A model generated the notes under the pieces. It was not told the DNA's origin. It did not search any database and worked only from the letters and a program-made list of their open reading frames with translations. 64,000 nucleotides of DNA from Clavibacter sp. B3I6 (GTDB lineage: Bacteria > Actinomycetota > Actinomycetes > Actinomycetales > Microbacteriaceae). Below are positions 35,574 through 43,138 of this stretch, piece by piece. Both the position numbers and the translations under genes were made by a program. Location: positions 310,001-374,000 of the forward strand of contig NZ_JAUSYL010000001.1 of NCBI RefSeq assembly GCF_030816895.1, written 5' to 3'. Numbering within the stretch: the stretch's first letter is position 1; the number at the start of each line of letters is the position of its first letter.

Positions 35574-35590
35574 CCGCTCCCCCGGACGAG
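35574..35590 (+). repeat. Dispersed hairpin repeat, copy 3 (divergent)
   Basis: ATAGGGCGCCGCTCCCCCGGAC keeps the GATAGGG left end and CCGGAC right end of the family but little of the stem. It lies 40 bases after the helix-turn-helix gene. Confidence 0.35.
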
Positions 35591-35739
35591 GACGGTGTCT
35601 GATGCGGGACCCCTCCCGGACTTGGCCACGGCCGCCGAGCACGCCGACCTTGCAGCAGCGGTGCCGCATGCACGCGTAGCCGCAGCCCTACTAGCGCGCG
35701 TCCCGCCACCTGGACCGGACCGGACCAGAAATGGGGGTG

Positions 35740-35770
35740 TTGCGGCTGCCGTTACGGCAGTTCATAGCGT
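35740..35770 (+). promoter_or_regulatory. MerR-type promoter and operator
   Basis: -35 TTGCGG (35740-35745) and -10 TAGCGT (35765-35770) are 19 bases apart, and the spacer begins with the perfect palindrome CTGCCGTTACGGCAG (35746-35760). An over-long spacer filled by a dyad is the hallmark of MerR-regulated promoters. The MerR gene starts at 35819, so this is autoregulation. Confidence 0.75.
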
Positions 35771-35818
35771 CATGAGCGACTGCTTGGATGGTCCAGGCAG
35801 TCGGAGTGGAGGGCGCTC

Positions 35819-36574
35819 ATGCGGATGACCATCTCGGAGCTGGCCAAGGTGACGGGCCTGACGGTCCGGACGCTGCGGTTCTACGACGAGATCGGTCTCG
35901 TGGCGCCGGCCGGGACGACGGCATCAGGGATGCGCGAGTACGGCGGTGACGAGGTCCTGCGCCTGCAACGCGTGCTCGTCTACCGGCAGTTGGATGTGCC
36001 GCTCGAGCAGATCCGGCGGATCCTCGCCGGGGAGCTCGACCCGCAGACGGCGCTCCTCCAGCAGCGCGAGATGCTGCGGCTGGAGCAACAGCGCCTGGCC
36101 GACCTGGTCGGCTCCGTCGACTACGCCCTCCGCTCCTTCGCAACCAAGGAGGAAGAGATCATGACCGCAGAGGACGCACGGAACCTGTTCGACGGGTTCG
36201 ACACCACCGCCATCGAGGCGGACGCTCAGCGCCACTGGGCTGAGCAGGCGGATGCATCGCGCACCGCCGTCGACGGCATGTCGGCCGAGGACGCCCGCAC
36301 GGCGCAGGACGCGCACGAAGCCCGGCTCCGGCAGATGGGCACGCTCGTGGACGAGGGAGCAGCGGCCGACGATTCGCGCACACAGGCAGTCGTCGCCGAG
36401 ATGCATCACGCGATGACAGCGATGTGGACTCCGGACGCGGCAGCGTTCACGCAGGTGGGTGAGCAGTTGGCGAGCCAGCCGGAATCAGCGGCCGTCCTCT
36501 CGAAGGTGACACCGGCCCTGCCGGTGTTCCTCCGTGACGCCTACGCCCACTACGCCGCTACCCGCTTGTCCTAG
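35819..36574 (+). CDS. MerR-family regulator with TipAS-like ligand domain
   Basis: 251 residues. The N-terminal winged helix (ISELAKVTGLTVRTLRFYDE, about 4-23) and the long dimerisation helix (to about 115) are followed by a helical TipAS-type domain (about 120-250; EDARNLFDGFD ... HWAEQADAS). TipA proteins bind thiopeptides and other hydrophobic drugs through this domain and activate multidrug genes. The ligand here is unknown and no efflux gene is adjacent. ATG at 35819 and at 35825 are both possible. Its MerR-type promoter is at 35740-35770. Confidence 0.9.
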   Translation: MRMTISELAKVTGLTVRTLRFYDEIGLVAPAGTTASGMREYGGDEVLRLQRVLVYRQLDVPLEQIRRILAGELDPQTALLQQREMLRLEQQRLADLVGSVDYALRSFATKEEEIMTAEDARNLFDGFDTTAIEADAQRHWAEQADASRTAVDGMSAEDARTAQDAHEARLRQMGTLVDEGAAADDSRTQAVVAEMHHAMTAMWTPDAAAFTQVGEQLASQPESAAVLSKVTPALPVFLRDAYAHYAATRLS

Positions 36575-36665
36575 CGGCACCAGGGAAGGGCAGCATGCAC
36601 GCGCTGCCCTTCCCCTTCCTAGGTTGCCCCGGGCAACCCGTGAGGTCGCCTCAGCAGCGGATCGC

Positions 36666-36911
36666 TTACTGGATACGGCTTCTCCACCTCTGCAGGACGC
36701 CGGCGAGGAAGAGGCTGACGCCGAGGAGCATGACGGCCATGGCGATCATCATCACCGTTGCATCGCCGTCGAGCATCGCACACCCGGCAGCGGTGTCTTC
36801 GTAGGGGCACGTCCGCCACGGCTGGAAGAAGTACAGCACCGTCACGGCCGCACCGACGAGCGCCAGAACAGCACCAAGCACGAGCCAGAGGGTCCTTCGC
36901 ATCATCACCAT
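36666..36911 (-). CDS. Small two-helix membrane protein with Cys pair
   Basis: 81 residues (from the ATG at 36911; nearby in-frame ATGs at 36905 and 36902 are alternatives). A first transmembrane helix (about 5-26), a short outer loop with two cysteines (RTCPYEDTAAGCAMLDGD), a second Met-rich helix (about 46-66) and a basic end. No family recognised. Confidence 0.55.
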   Translation of the reverse strand: MVMMRRTLWLVLGAVLALVGAAVTVLYFFQPWRTCPYEDTAAGCAMLDGDATVMMIAMAVMLLGVSLFLAGVLQRWRSRIQ

Positions 36912-36980
36912 GATTTCGACGCTACGGACGGAACACACCCCGCGAGTCGGCCGCCAGACCAATCATCCGTGATCATCTGG

Positions 36981-37000
36981 TAGGGGATCCCTACCCGGAC
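36981..37000 (+). repeat. Dispersed hairpin repeat, copy 4
   Basis: Exact consensus core TAGGGGATCCCTACCCGGAC, 39 bases before the phosphotransferase gene. TAGGG and CCCTA pair around GAT. Confidence 0.75.
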
Positions 37001-37039
37001 ACGATGTGGTCGTCCGCGACCGCGTGCCATCGTGGGCGG

Positions 37040-37861
37040 ATGACGTACGTGGAGCCGCTGCCCGAAGATCCCGAGATCCCCCTCGTCGGCGGCGACGTGA
37101 CGGAGGGGCTGGTACGGAAGGGCTCGACGGTGCGGCGACCGGTCAGCACGTCATCAGCCCGAGTGCATCAGCTCCTGCAGGAGCTCGAGCGTCGAGGCTT
37201 CGACCACGCACCGCGGTACCTGGGCACCGACGGCGACGGACGCCAGGTCCTGACCTTCGTCACCGGCGAGGTCGCCGGCCGCCCCTGGCCCGCATGGGTG
37301 GGCGACGACCGCCGCGCTGCAAGCGTGGCTCGTCTGCTGCGGCGCTACGACGACGCCGCAGAGCAGGTGGGGCTGCCCGCGTGGGCCGTCACCGCGTCCG
37401 ATCCCCCAGCCCTGCCCTCCGCAGGTCCCGCCACCCTCCTCGGACACCGGGACATCACACCGGAGAACGTCGTGTTCCACGACGAGGAGGCGGCCGCGCT
37501 CATCGACTTCGACCTCGCCCGCCCATCTGCACGCGTGGAGGAGGTGGCGAACCTCCTGCTGTGGTGGGGGCCTTGGATGCACGAGGACGATCGGCAGGAG
37601 GCAGTCAACGGCGTCGATCCCTTCGCGCGCGGCGCGCTCTTGGTCGACGCGTACGGGTTGGACGACGACGGGCGGCGCCGACTCGTCCCCGTCTCCCGGG
37701 AGATCGCGGACCTCTCATGGCACGCCATGAAGCACCGCGCGGACACGCTGGGCGGTGGCTGGCGACGGATGTGGGATGACGGCATAGGCGACGTGATCCT
37801 CCGCCGTCAGGCGTGGCTGGCGGAAAACAATGACGCCCTCACGGCCGCGGTTCGCGGCTGA
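37040..37861 (+). CDS. Aminoglycoside-phosphotransferase-fold kinase
   Basis: 273 residues. LGHRDITPENVVFHD (about 134-148) is the Brenner catalytic loop (HxDxxxxN) and LIDFDLARP carries the metal-binding DxD-like aspartate. The N-lobe is short. The family phosphorylates aminoglycosides, choline, homoserine and others; no substrate can be assigned, and antibiotic resistance should not be assumed. The ATG at 37040 is chosen because the conserved N-lobe begins there. Confidence 0.82.
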   Translation: MTYVEPLPEDPEIPLVGGDVTEGLVRKGSTVRRPVSTSSARVHQLLQELERRGFDHAPRYLGTDGDGRQVLTFVTGEVAGRPWPAWVGDDRRAASVARLLRRYDDAAEQVGLPAWAVTASDPPALPSAGPATLLGHRDITPENVVFHDEEAAALIDFDLARPSARVEEVANLLLWWGPWMHEDDRQEAVNGVDPFARGALLVDAYGLDDDGRRRLVPVSREIADLSWHAMKHRADTLGGGWRRMWDDGIGDVILRRQAWLAENNDALTAAVRG

Positions 37862-37957
37862 ACCGCATGCATGCCCAGCCGGACGCACCTGTTCCGCGCA
37901 GGCCACCCCACGAGCGGCCATCGTCACACCGACTGTCGGCCTTCTGCCTTCGTGGCG

Positions 37958-38395
37958 TCAGCTGAGCGCTCGTGCGAAGTGGTGAGCCGTGATGTCCATC
38001 CGCTCTCGGAGGTAGAACCGGTGGGCGTCGTGGCGTTGCACGCCGGAGTCGAGCTCGATCGACCGGCAGCCCAGCTCCCGCCCGCGAGCCGCAAGAGCGT
38101 CCAGGAGCGCCGCGCCGTGGCCACGGGAACGCGCGGCCGCGTCCGTGGCGAGGTCATCGATGTAGAGCTTCCGGATGGCGCTCGTGTTGACCACGACTCG
38201 CCAACCCGCGACCGCGACGCAGCGATCGTCCTCGAACAGCGCCGTGAAGCGGAGGCCCTGCGACGCCCCGTCCCTGAGAACGTGGTCGAGCAGCTCGTCG
38301 GTGAGATGCGGACGGAGTTCGCGAAGAACAGGGAGCGCAGTCGCCCACTGCGGGTCACCTCGCTCCAGATCGCGCAGCACGGGGGAAGAGGGCAT
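37958..38395 (-). CDS. GNAT-family N-acetyltransferase
   Basis: 145 residues. The acetyl-CoA-binding motif A is LYIDDLATDAAARSRGHGAA (about 77-96), with R-x-x-G-x-G/A slightly relaxed as RSRGHG, and LDSGVQRHDAHRFYLRERM is motif B with the catalytic-site Tyr. The acceptor substrate is unknown. It lies convergent to the phosphotransferase gene and 53 bases from the end of the kinase-like gene on the same strand. Confidence 0.88.
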   Translation of the reverse strand: MPSSPVLRDLERGDPQWATALPVLRELRPHLTDELLDHVLRDGASQGLRFTALFEDDRCVAVAGWRVVVNTSAIRKLYIDDLATDAAARSRGHGAALLDALAARGRELGCRSIELDSGVQRHDAHRFYLRERMDITAHHFARALS

Positions 38396-38448
38396 GCCCA
38401 GAACCTAGCGCCGCCATGCCACACGAGTACGTCTCGACAAGGGATGCT

Positions 38449-38934
38449 CTAGCGGACCCCGCGCTGCGGAATGCCTTTCTTCTCCGGAGCGGCGGCGCTC
38501 AGCGACTCGATGGCATCAGCGAGTTCACTCACGGGGCGTCGCCCGTCGAGTTCCAGGTGAGCTCCGCGGCGCAGCAGGGGTTCCACCTCTGCAGTGTCGC
38601 GCCGGATCGCGTCGCGTTCCTCCGGCGAGTTCCCGTACGGGTTGTTCGTCCGATGCGTGACTCGGTCGAACAGCACGTCAAGTGGTGCGCTCAAGAGGAT
38701 CACGTAGTCGAAGCGGTCGTAGAACTCGACCTGATTTTCGACGGTGCCGGCAACCACCACGTCACGGCGAGATGCCAGCAGGTCGGTCATTCTCGCGACG
38801 TTCCACGGCCCGCCGTCGTGGTCGGCCCACCCGCCGTAGTCAGTGTCAACCGTGAGGTGGCCACGGCGTGCGAGCTCAAGGAGCAGGGTCGTCTTGCCCG
38901 CTCCGGACATACCGGTGATCAAGAGTTGCGCCAT
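38449..38934 (-). CDS. P-loop kinase-like ATPase (AAA_18/shikimate-kinase-like)
   Basis: 161 residues. Walker A is GMSGAGKTTLL (residues 8-18) and DTDYGGW follows beta-2 as in small nucleoside and shikimate-type kinases; the lid region is RTNNPYGNSPEERD. These stand-alone small kinases are widespread in actinobacteria without defined substrates. A copy of the hairpin repeat lies upstream of its start. Confidence 0.8.
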   Translation of the reverse strand: MAQLLITGMSGAGKTTLLLELARRGHLTVDTDYGGWADHDGGPWNVARMTDLLASRRDVVVAGTVENQVEFYDRFDYVILLSAPLDVLFDRVTHRTNNPYGNSPEERDAIRRDTAEVEPLLRRGAHLELDGRRPVSELADAIESLSAAAPEKKGIPQRGVR

Positions 38935-38994
38935 GAAGTCACGCTATCTACCCCTGGAGCCCGGAACGGCCGGCGCGGTATCTGATTTAGCGCC

Positions 38995-39020
38995 CGGCAG
39001 GGAATCCCTGGCCGGACACG
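38995..39020 (+). repeat. Dispersed hairpin repeat, copy 5
   Basis: CCGGC-AGGG-AAT-CCCT-g-GCCGG-AC: compared with the consensus both sides of the stem are changed but still pair (AGGG/CCCT, CCGGC/GCCGG), i.e. compensatory change. Confidence 0.6.
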
Positions 39021-39168
39021 TATGCGTGCCACGACTCATCACGTGTCGGCGAGGACGCCCGCGTCCAACGAATCCACCGCTCCTCCCGCCGCACTACTGG
39101 ACGGCGTCACAGGCCAATCCACGGCCGCGGCCCCACACGACGCCCGTCCGTGCTGGCACGATGATGCC

Positions 39169-39720
39169 GTGACCGCCCTGACCCGCCTCGGCTTCGCCAC
39201 CGTCGACGGCCCAGATCGGGAGGGTGACGTCCTCCGTGACGTGACGCTCGACGGGGTCGGCGTCGAGGAGGCCGTCCTCGGCCCAGGGGACGAGCTCGCG
39301 CCGACCGGGATCCAGAGCCCGCCCTCATGGGACCGGCCGGGGTACCTACGCTCGCTCATAGGCGAGGGCCCGTCCCTCGTCGAGGACATGGCCCCCGACC
39401 GCGTCGCAATCCTCTGCTGTAGCGCCTGCGGGGATCCCTGGTGCGGCTACGTCGGCGCCCGTATTGAGATGACAAACGAGCGCGTGCTCTGGACGGACGT
39501 CAGATTTGAGTTCCCGCCCGGCATGACGGAGGCTTTGCCCTCTGGCATCGGGAGCAGGCTCCGCCGCCTCCTCGGGCGGGCCCGGCCCGAGGACCTCGAG
39601 CCCTGGCGCCCCGAAGCCGCAATGCCGAACGTGGAGATCACCTTCGAACGCGGCGCGTACGAGGACGCGGTACGCCGCGAGCTGGCCGCGGCCGAGCGCG
39701 CGGCCACCGACGGCGGCTGA
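39169..39720 (+). CDS. Hypothetical protein with Cys cluster
   Basis: 183 residues from a GTG at 39169. CCSACGDPWCGYVGARIEM (about 84-102) has four cysteines in a zinc-ribbon-like spacing and resembles a recurrent motif of uncharacterised actinobacterial proteins. No membrane segment. The frame runs 49 codons further upstream without coding character, and the GTG is favoured because good codon use begins there. Confidence 0.6.
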   Translation: MTALTRLGFATVDGPDREGDVLRDVTLDGVGVEEAVLGPGDELAPTGIQSPPSWDRPGYLRSLIGEGPSLVEDMAPDRVAILCCSACGDPWCGYVGARIEMTNERVLWTDVRFEFPPGMTEALPSGIGSRLRRLLGRARPEDLEPWRPEAAMPNVEITFERGAYEDAVRRELAAAERAATDGG

Positions 39721-39951
39721 CGCGACCCGTCAGCCGCGCCGCGCCGCCCGGAGCATCGCCGGCCCCAGAGCCCGCGACGTAATGAGCTTGGCGCCGGAGA
39801 ACACCGATCAGACCGGACGGGTGGGCCAGCATCTGGCCGTACTGTGCAACCACCACCGTCGGGGCTCGACGCAAGAGGCGTCCAGTAGGGGATCGGTTGG
39901 CGGACACGCAGCACGCAGCCCGCAGCCAAGGCGCCCTTGTCTCCCTCGGAA

Positions 39952-40167
39952 CTAGAAGGGCGGCCCGTTCCGGTGACGCAGGTCCAAGCCCAGGCCGACC
40001 AACAGCGCCCCGATGGCGAAAAGTAGAGCGGCAAGCTGCCAAGGCTCCGTCGACGAAGACGGCGGGAACCGAGAGAACAGCATGAAAGGCGATCCGAGAA
40101 GCAAGAGCGCGCCGCCGATGAGGAAGAACCCGAAGGGTAGTTCAGCGTCGGGCTGCTCACGTCTCAT
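39952..40167 (-). CDS. Small two-helix membrane protein
   Basis: 71 residues: basic start (MRREQP), two transmembrane helices (about 10-28 and 42-60) and a basic C-terminus. No family recognised. An in-frame start at 40194 would add nine residues. It resembles in size the other small membrane proteins of this region (34748, 36666). Confidence 0.5.
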   Translation of the reverse strand: MRREQPDAELPFGFFLIGGALLLLGSPFMLFSRFPPSSSTEPWQLAALLFAIGALLVGLGLDLRHRNGPPF

Positions 40168-40230
40168 GCCCCGAGAGTAGTGCGGACCTGACATACGACT
40201 CGGCCGAGGGTGCTGACACTCGCATCTAAC

Positions 40231-40260
40231 GCGTCCGATAGGGGATCCCTACCCGGACGC
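40231..40260 (+). repeat. Dispersed hairpin repeat, copy 6
   Basis: GCGTCCGA-TAGGG-GAT-CCCTA-CC-CGGACGC, the most complete copy: outer GCGTCCG/CGGACGC and inner TAGGG/CCCTA arms both pair. Confidence 0.8.
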
Positions 40261-40404
40261 GGCACCGCAATCGGCGCAGGGGCGCATGGCGGCACAGTTC
40301 GACGATCAAGGTGAAGCAGGATCGTGACATCGCGCTCTCCTTGTGGACGGCTCGGCGCGTGCCGGACATGTAGGTCGTGAAGCCACGAGACAGAGGGGGC
40401 CAGC

Positions 40405-41031
40405 ATGTCGGAGTCGGATGACCCGTTTGAGCAGGCGTTGCGCAAGGCGGCGCCTGTCACCCGAGCGGGCAGCGTCAGCGAGGACGCTCTCCGCGCGATG
40501 ATCGCTGGCTTACCAGATGAGGATGCCCGCCGGACACGGCGTGGTCACGGGGTGCGCGGAGCCGCCATCGGGACCCTGGTTGTGCTGTCGCTCGTCGGCG
40601 TGGGAAGTGCAGCAGCGCGGATCCTTCCGGTCGAGTGGCAGCCCTGGGCGGTCGAGGAGGCGCACGGCTCCATGGAGTACGAGCTGCCAAGCGGAGAGTG
40701 GTGCGAGTACCGGTGGGGAAACTTCGCCGGCGACCCGGACGCTGTGGCCGCGGCCGAACGGATCGCTACCGGCGGCAACCTCCCCCGCTTGGACATGGAC
40801 GAGGAGATCGAGCGCGCCCGCGCCACGACGACCTACACACAGGTGATCCCCGGTGGCCCGGACGAGCCGGGAGGCTTCGGCACCAAGTACTGGGATGCGG
40901 ACATGGAATACCAGTCGGTCCTCGGCACCGCCATGAACGAGCTCCTCTTCGCAGCGCTCGAACGTGAGGGCTTCGAGCACGAAGCCCTCACCACCATTGA
41001 CGGGGAAACCCACTGCGGGGAGAGTCGATGA
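40405..41031 (+). CDS. Membrane-anchored hypothetical protein, possible anti-sigma factor
   Basis: 208 residues: cytosolic N-terminal 50 residues, one transmembrane helix (AAIGTLVVLSLVGVGSAAA, about 53-71) and a 135-residue outer domain with two cysteines (EWCEYRW, THCGES). It overlaps the following ECF sigma factor gene by four bases (ATGA), the pairing expected of an anti-sigma factor. No HxxxCxxC zinc motif is present, so the role is inferred from layout only. Here the membrane protein precedes the sigma gene, the reverse of the usual order. Confidence 0.6.
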   Translation: MSESDDPFEQALRKAAPVTRAGSVSEDALRAMIAGLPDEDARRTRRGHGVRGAAIGTLVVLSLVGVGSAAARILPVEWQPWAVEEAHGSMEYELPSGEWCEYRWGNFAGDPDAVAAAERIATGGNLPRLDMDEEIERARATTTYTQVIPGGPDEPGGFGTKYWDADMEYQSVLGTAMNELLFAALEREGFEHEALTTIDGETHCGESR

Positions 41032-41546
41032 GCCGGCGCATCCCGTCCATCGAGACCTCCCGCATCACCGCCGCTCTCGAGGACGCGTCCCGCGACCTGC
41101 TCGCGTTCCTCGCACGGCGAGCCGGTGACGACGACGCGGCGGATCTCCTCGCGGACGTCGCCCTGACCGCCTGGCGACGCCGATCCTCGATGCCGGAACA
41201 GTCAGAGGGTGCACGGATGTGGCTCTTCGGCATCGCCCGCAACACGCTAGCAAACGCACAGCGCAGCGAACGGCGCCGATGGAGCCTCGCAGACCGGGTC
41301 CGCAACGAGATGACGACCGCGACCCCCACAGCCGGCCCAGACACCGACCAAGCACTCGAGATCCGTGCCGCCCTTGACACCCTCGAGCCGGATGACGCCG
41401 AGCTCGTCCGACTGATCCACTGGGACGGCTTCTCCGTCCGAGAATCGGCCGAGCTGCTCGGACTCAACGAGTCAACGGCACGCAGCCGACATGCGCGCGC
41501 GAAGAACGCCCTACGACAGGCACTCGAACCCGAACAGCCGAAGTGA
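41028..41546 (+). CDS. ECF-type RNA polymerase sigma factor
   Basis: 172 residues. Region 2 spans about 15-75 (DDAADLLADVALTAWRRR, then MWLFGIARNTLANAQRSE), and region 4 about 110-165 (DDAELVRLIHWDGFSVRESA, LGLNESTARSRHARAKNAL) with its helix-turn-helix. Region 1 is absent, as usual for ECF factors. It starts inside the stop of the membrane protein gene. A divergent copy of the hairpin repeat follows 24 bases after its stop. Confidence 0.88.
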   Translation: MSRRIPSIETSRITAALEDASRDLLAFLARRAGDDDAADLLADVALTAWRRRSSMPEQSEGARMWLFGIARNTLANAQRSERRRWSLADRVRNEMTTATPTAGPDTDQALEIRAALDTLEPDDAELVRLIHWDGFSVRESAELLGLNESTARSRHARAKNALRQALEPEQPK

Positions 41547-41570
41547 CGACACAGACCCAGCGCGCAAGCC

Positions 41571-41599
41571 CGTCCGATAGGGGACCGCTCACCGGACGG
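41571..41599 (+). repeat. Dispersed hairpin repeat, copy 7 (divergent stem)
   Basis: CGTCCGATAGGGGA and CACCGGACGG match the family ends; the outer CGTCCG/CGGACG arms pair while the inner stem is degraded. Confidence 0.65.
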
Positions 41600-41639
41600 A
41601 GTCGGCGGCTCCCTCTCGAATGCACCCCCGCCACAACCC

Positions 41640-41698
41640 GGTGTCTCAATAGACCAGTCCGGTGAAGAGTCCGGTGAAGGGGGGCTGAGCGAGACACC
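41640..41698. repeat. Inverted and direct repeats next to the recombinase gene
   Basis: GGTGTCTC (41640-41647) is repeated in inverted form as GAGACACC (41691-41698), enclosing two direct copies of AGTCCGGTGAAG. It could be a resolvase recombination site or simply the terminator of the recombinase gene, which ends at 41711. Confidence 0.4.
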
Positions 41699-41710
41699 CT
41701 CCGTGCCCTC

Positions 41711-42319
41711 TCAGCTGGTGATCGCGGCCGCTGCCTCGGCTCTCTGAATATCCCGAAGTCGGCGGTATAGCGTCGCCCTCGACATGCCCATGTCGCGCGC
41801 GACCTGGGCGGCCGGCTCTCCGGCATCGATCAGTCGGGCCGCGTTCTTGACCTGACTGTCGGTGAAGGCCTGGCGCCGGCCGCCCAGGTCCTTGCCCGCC
41901 GCCCGCCGCTTCGACACCGAGTCGGTGACCCGCTCCCGCTTGATCTCGAGCTCCATCTGCGCGAGAGCCGCCATCACGGTGAACACCATCGATCCCATCG
42001 GGGTTGCGGTGTCCACGTCTCCCCCGCCGAGGTTCAGTACTCGAAGGGACGCCCCTCTCCCCCGCAGGTCCTCCGCGAGGGCGAGCATGTTCTGCGTCGA
42101 CCGGCCGAGCCGGTCAAGCGTGGTGATGACGAGGGTGTCGTCGTCGTGCAGCGCGCGCAGCGCTTCATCGAAGGCGGGTCGGGACGCGCGAGCACCGGAG
42201 ACACCGTGGTCGACATAGAGGTCGTCGCGCCGAACGCCGGCCGCGAGGAGGTCCGTCGACTGTCGGTCCGTGTCCTGCTGACGTGTTGACACCCGTGCGT
42301 ACCCGATGAGCTTGCCCAC
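41711..42319 (-). CDS. Serine recombinase (resolvase/invertase family)
   Basis: 202 residues. The N-terminal catalytic domain has the nucleophile serine in YARVSTRQQDTDRQ (about residue 9), the conserved arginine of LDRLGRST, and the dimer helix; the C-terminal 45 residues form a helix-turn-helix (PAAQVARDMGMSRATLYRRL). The size matches Tn3-type resolvases and DNA invertases. Either GTG 42319 or TTG 42328 can start it; GTG has the better spacing. It is the only site-specific recombinase seen in the window and marks the accessory region as mobile in origin. Confidence 0.9.
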   Translation of the reverse strand: MGKLIGYARVSTRQQDTDRQSTDLLAAGVRRDDLYVDHGVSGARASRPAFDEALRALHDDDTLVITTLDRLGRSTQNMLALAEDLRGRGASLRVLNLGGGDVDTATPMGSMVFTVMAALAQMELEIKRERVTDSVSKRRAAGKDLGGRRQAFTDSQVKNAARLIDAGEPAAQVARDMGMSRATLYRRLRDIQRAEAAAAITS

Positions 42320-42502
42320 GACGACCAACCTGTCTCACAACCAACGATGAACACAGCTAGTCGAGCACCTACTTGAGGTACATGGTTGCGCGACACTCCC
42401 CCGCCAGGAAGTAGCAGCGCCCCGAGCTCGGATCATGAGACGTCTCGCAACCCATGGGACAGGAGACGCGGGTGACGGCGTATCCACGATCCCGGCCGAC
42501 GA

Positions 42503-43046
42503 TCACAGCACGAGCGACGCGAGCTGCACATCGAGGACGTGCTCGCGGCGAGCAGGCGTGGATGCCTGACTGCCCGTCCACGCGAAACCCGCGGCGAGGA
42601 GGAACAGGTCCGCGCCATCCAGGTCAGCCCGGGCGACGCCGGCGTGCTGCGCGCGCGCGAGCAGCTGGGCGCCCGACGTCCGCATCTCGACGCACGCCGC
42701 ATGCAGCGCTGAATCCTGGTCCTCGATCGCCGACGCCATGACCTCGACGGCACCGCGGTAGACGTCTGCGCATCTGATGAACTCCCGCAACCAGGTGAGG
42801 AGCGCGGCGCGGGGGTCCTCGGCCGCCATCAGCGCACGGCCTTGCTCGGCCAGCTCCTGGAAGCCGTTGTGCAGCAGCACCTCGAGCAGGGCATCTCGGG
42901 TCGGGAAGTTCCGGAGCAGCGTCGCCAGCCCCACGTCGGCTCGGCGAGCGATCACGCGGAGCGAGGCATCGGCGCCCTGGTCGGCGAAGACCGCGGCGGG
43001 CCGCCTCCAGCAGGGCGTCGTAGTTCTTGCGCGCATCCGCTCGCAT
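42503..43046 (-). pseudogene. TetR-family regulator gene with a frameshift
   Basis: Two overlapping frames together spell one TetR protein of about 180 residues. The first 17 codons from the ATG at 43046 (MRADARKNYDALLEAAR) lead into a frame without TetR character, while the helix-turn-helix (LRVIARRADVGLATLLRNFP) and ligand domain lie one base out of phase. A single extra base in the run around 42991-43003 explains it. It diverges from the oxidoreductase gene at 43139, with a palindromic operator between. Either a real inactivation or a base-call error. Confidence 0.75.
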
Positions 43047-43067
43047 CAGCTCACCTCATTTGCTATC

Positions 43068-43082
43068 TGGATCAGTGATCCA
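43068..43082. promoter_or_regulatory. Palindromic operator between frameshifted tetR and oxidoreductase gene
   Basis: TGGATCAGTGATCCA is a perfect 15-bp dyad about the central G, 22 bases from the tetR start and 57 from the oxidoreductase start, in AT-richer sequence. The position fits the binding site of the divergent TetR regulator. Confidence 0.7.
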
Positions 43083-43138
43083 TATATTCGGAGCACTGGT
43101 CCGTTTCGGCCAGTGTAGACGACCACCAGGAGAGCACC

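Noticed and set aside
42369..42581. A 70-codon Cys-containing minus-strand frame between the recombinase and tetR
   Set aside because: CPMGCETSHD and GRCYFLAGEC look protein-like, but there is no ribosome site, it overlaps the tetR gene end, and no family is recognised.
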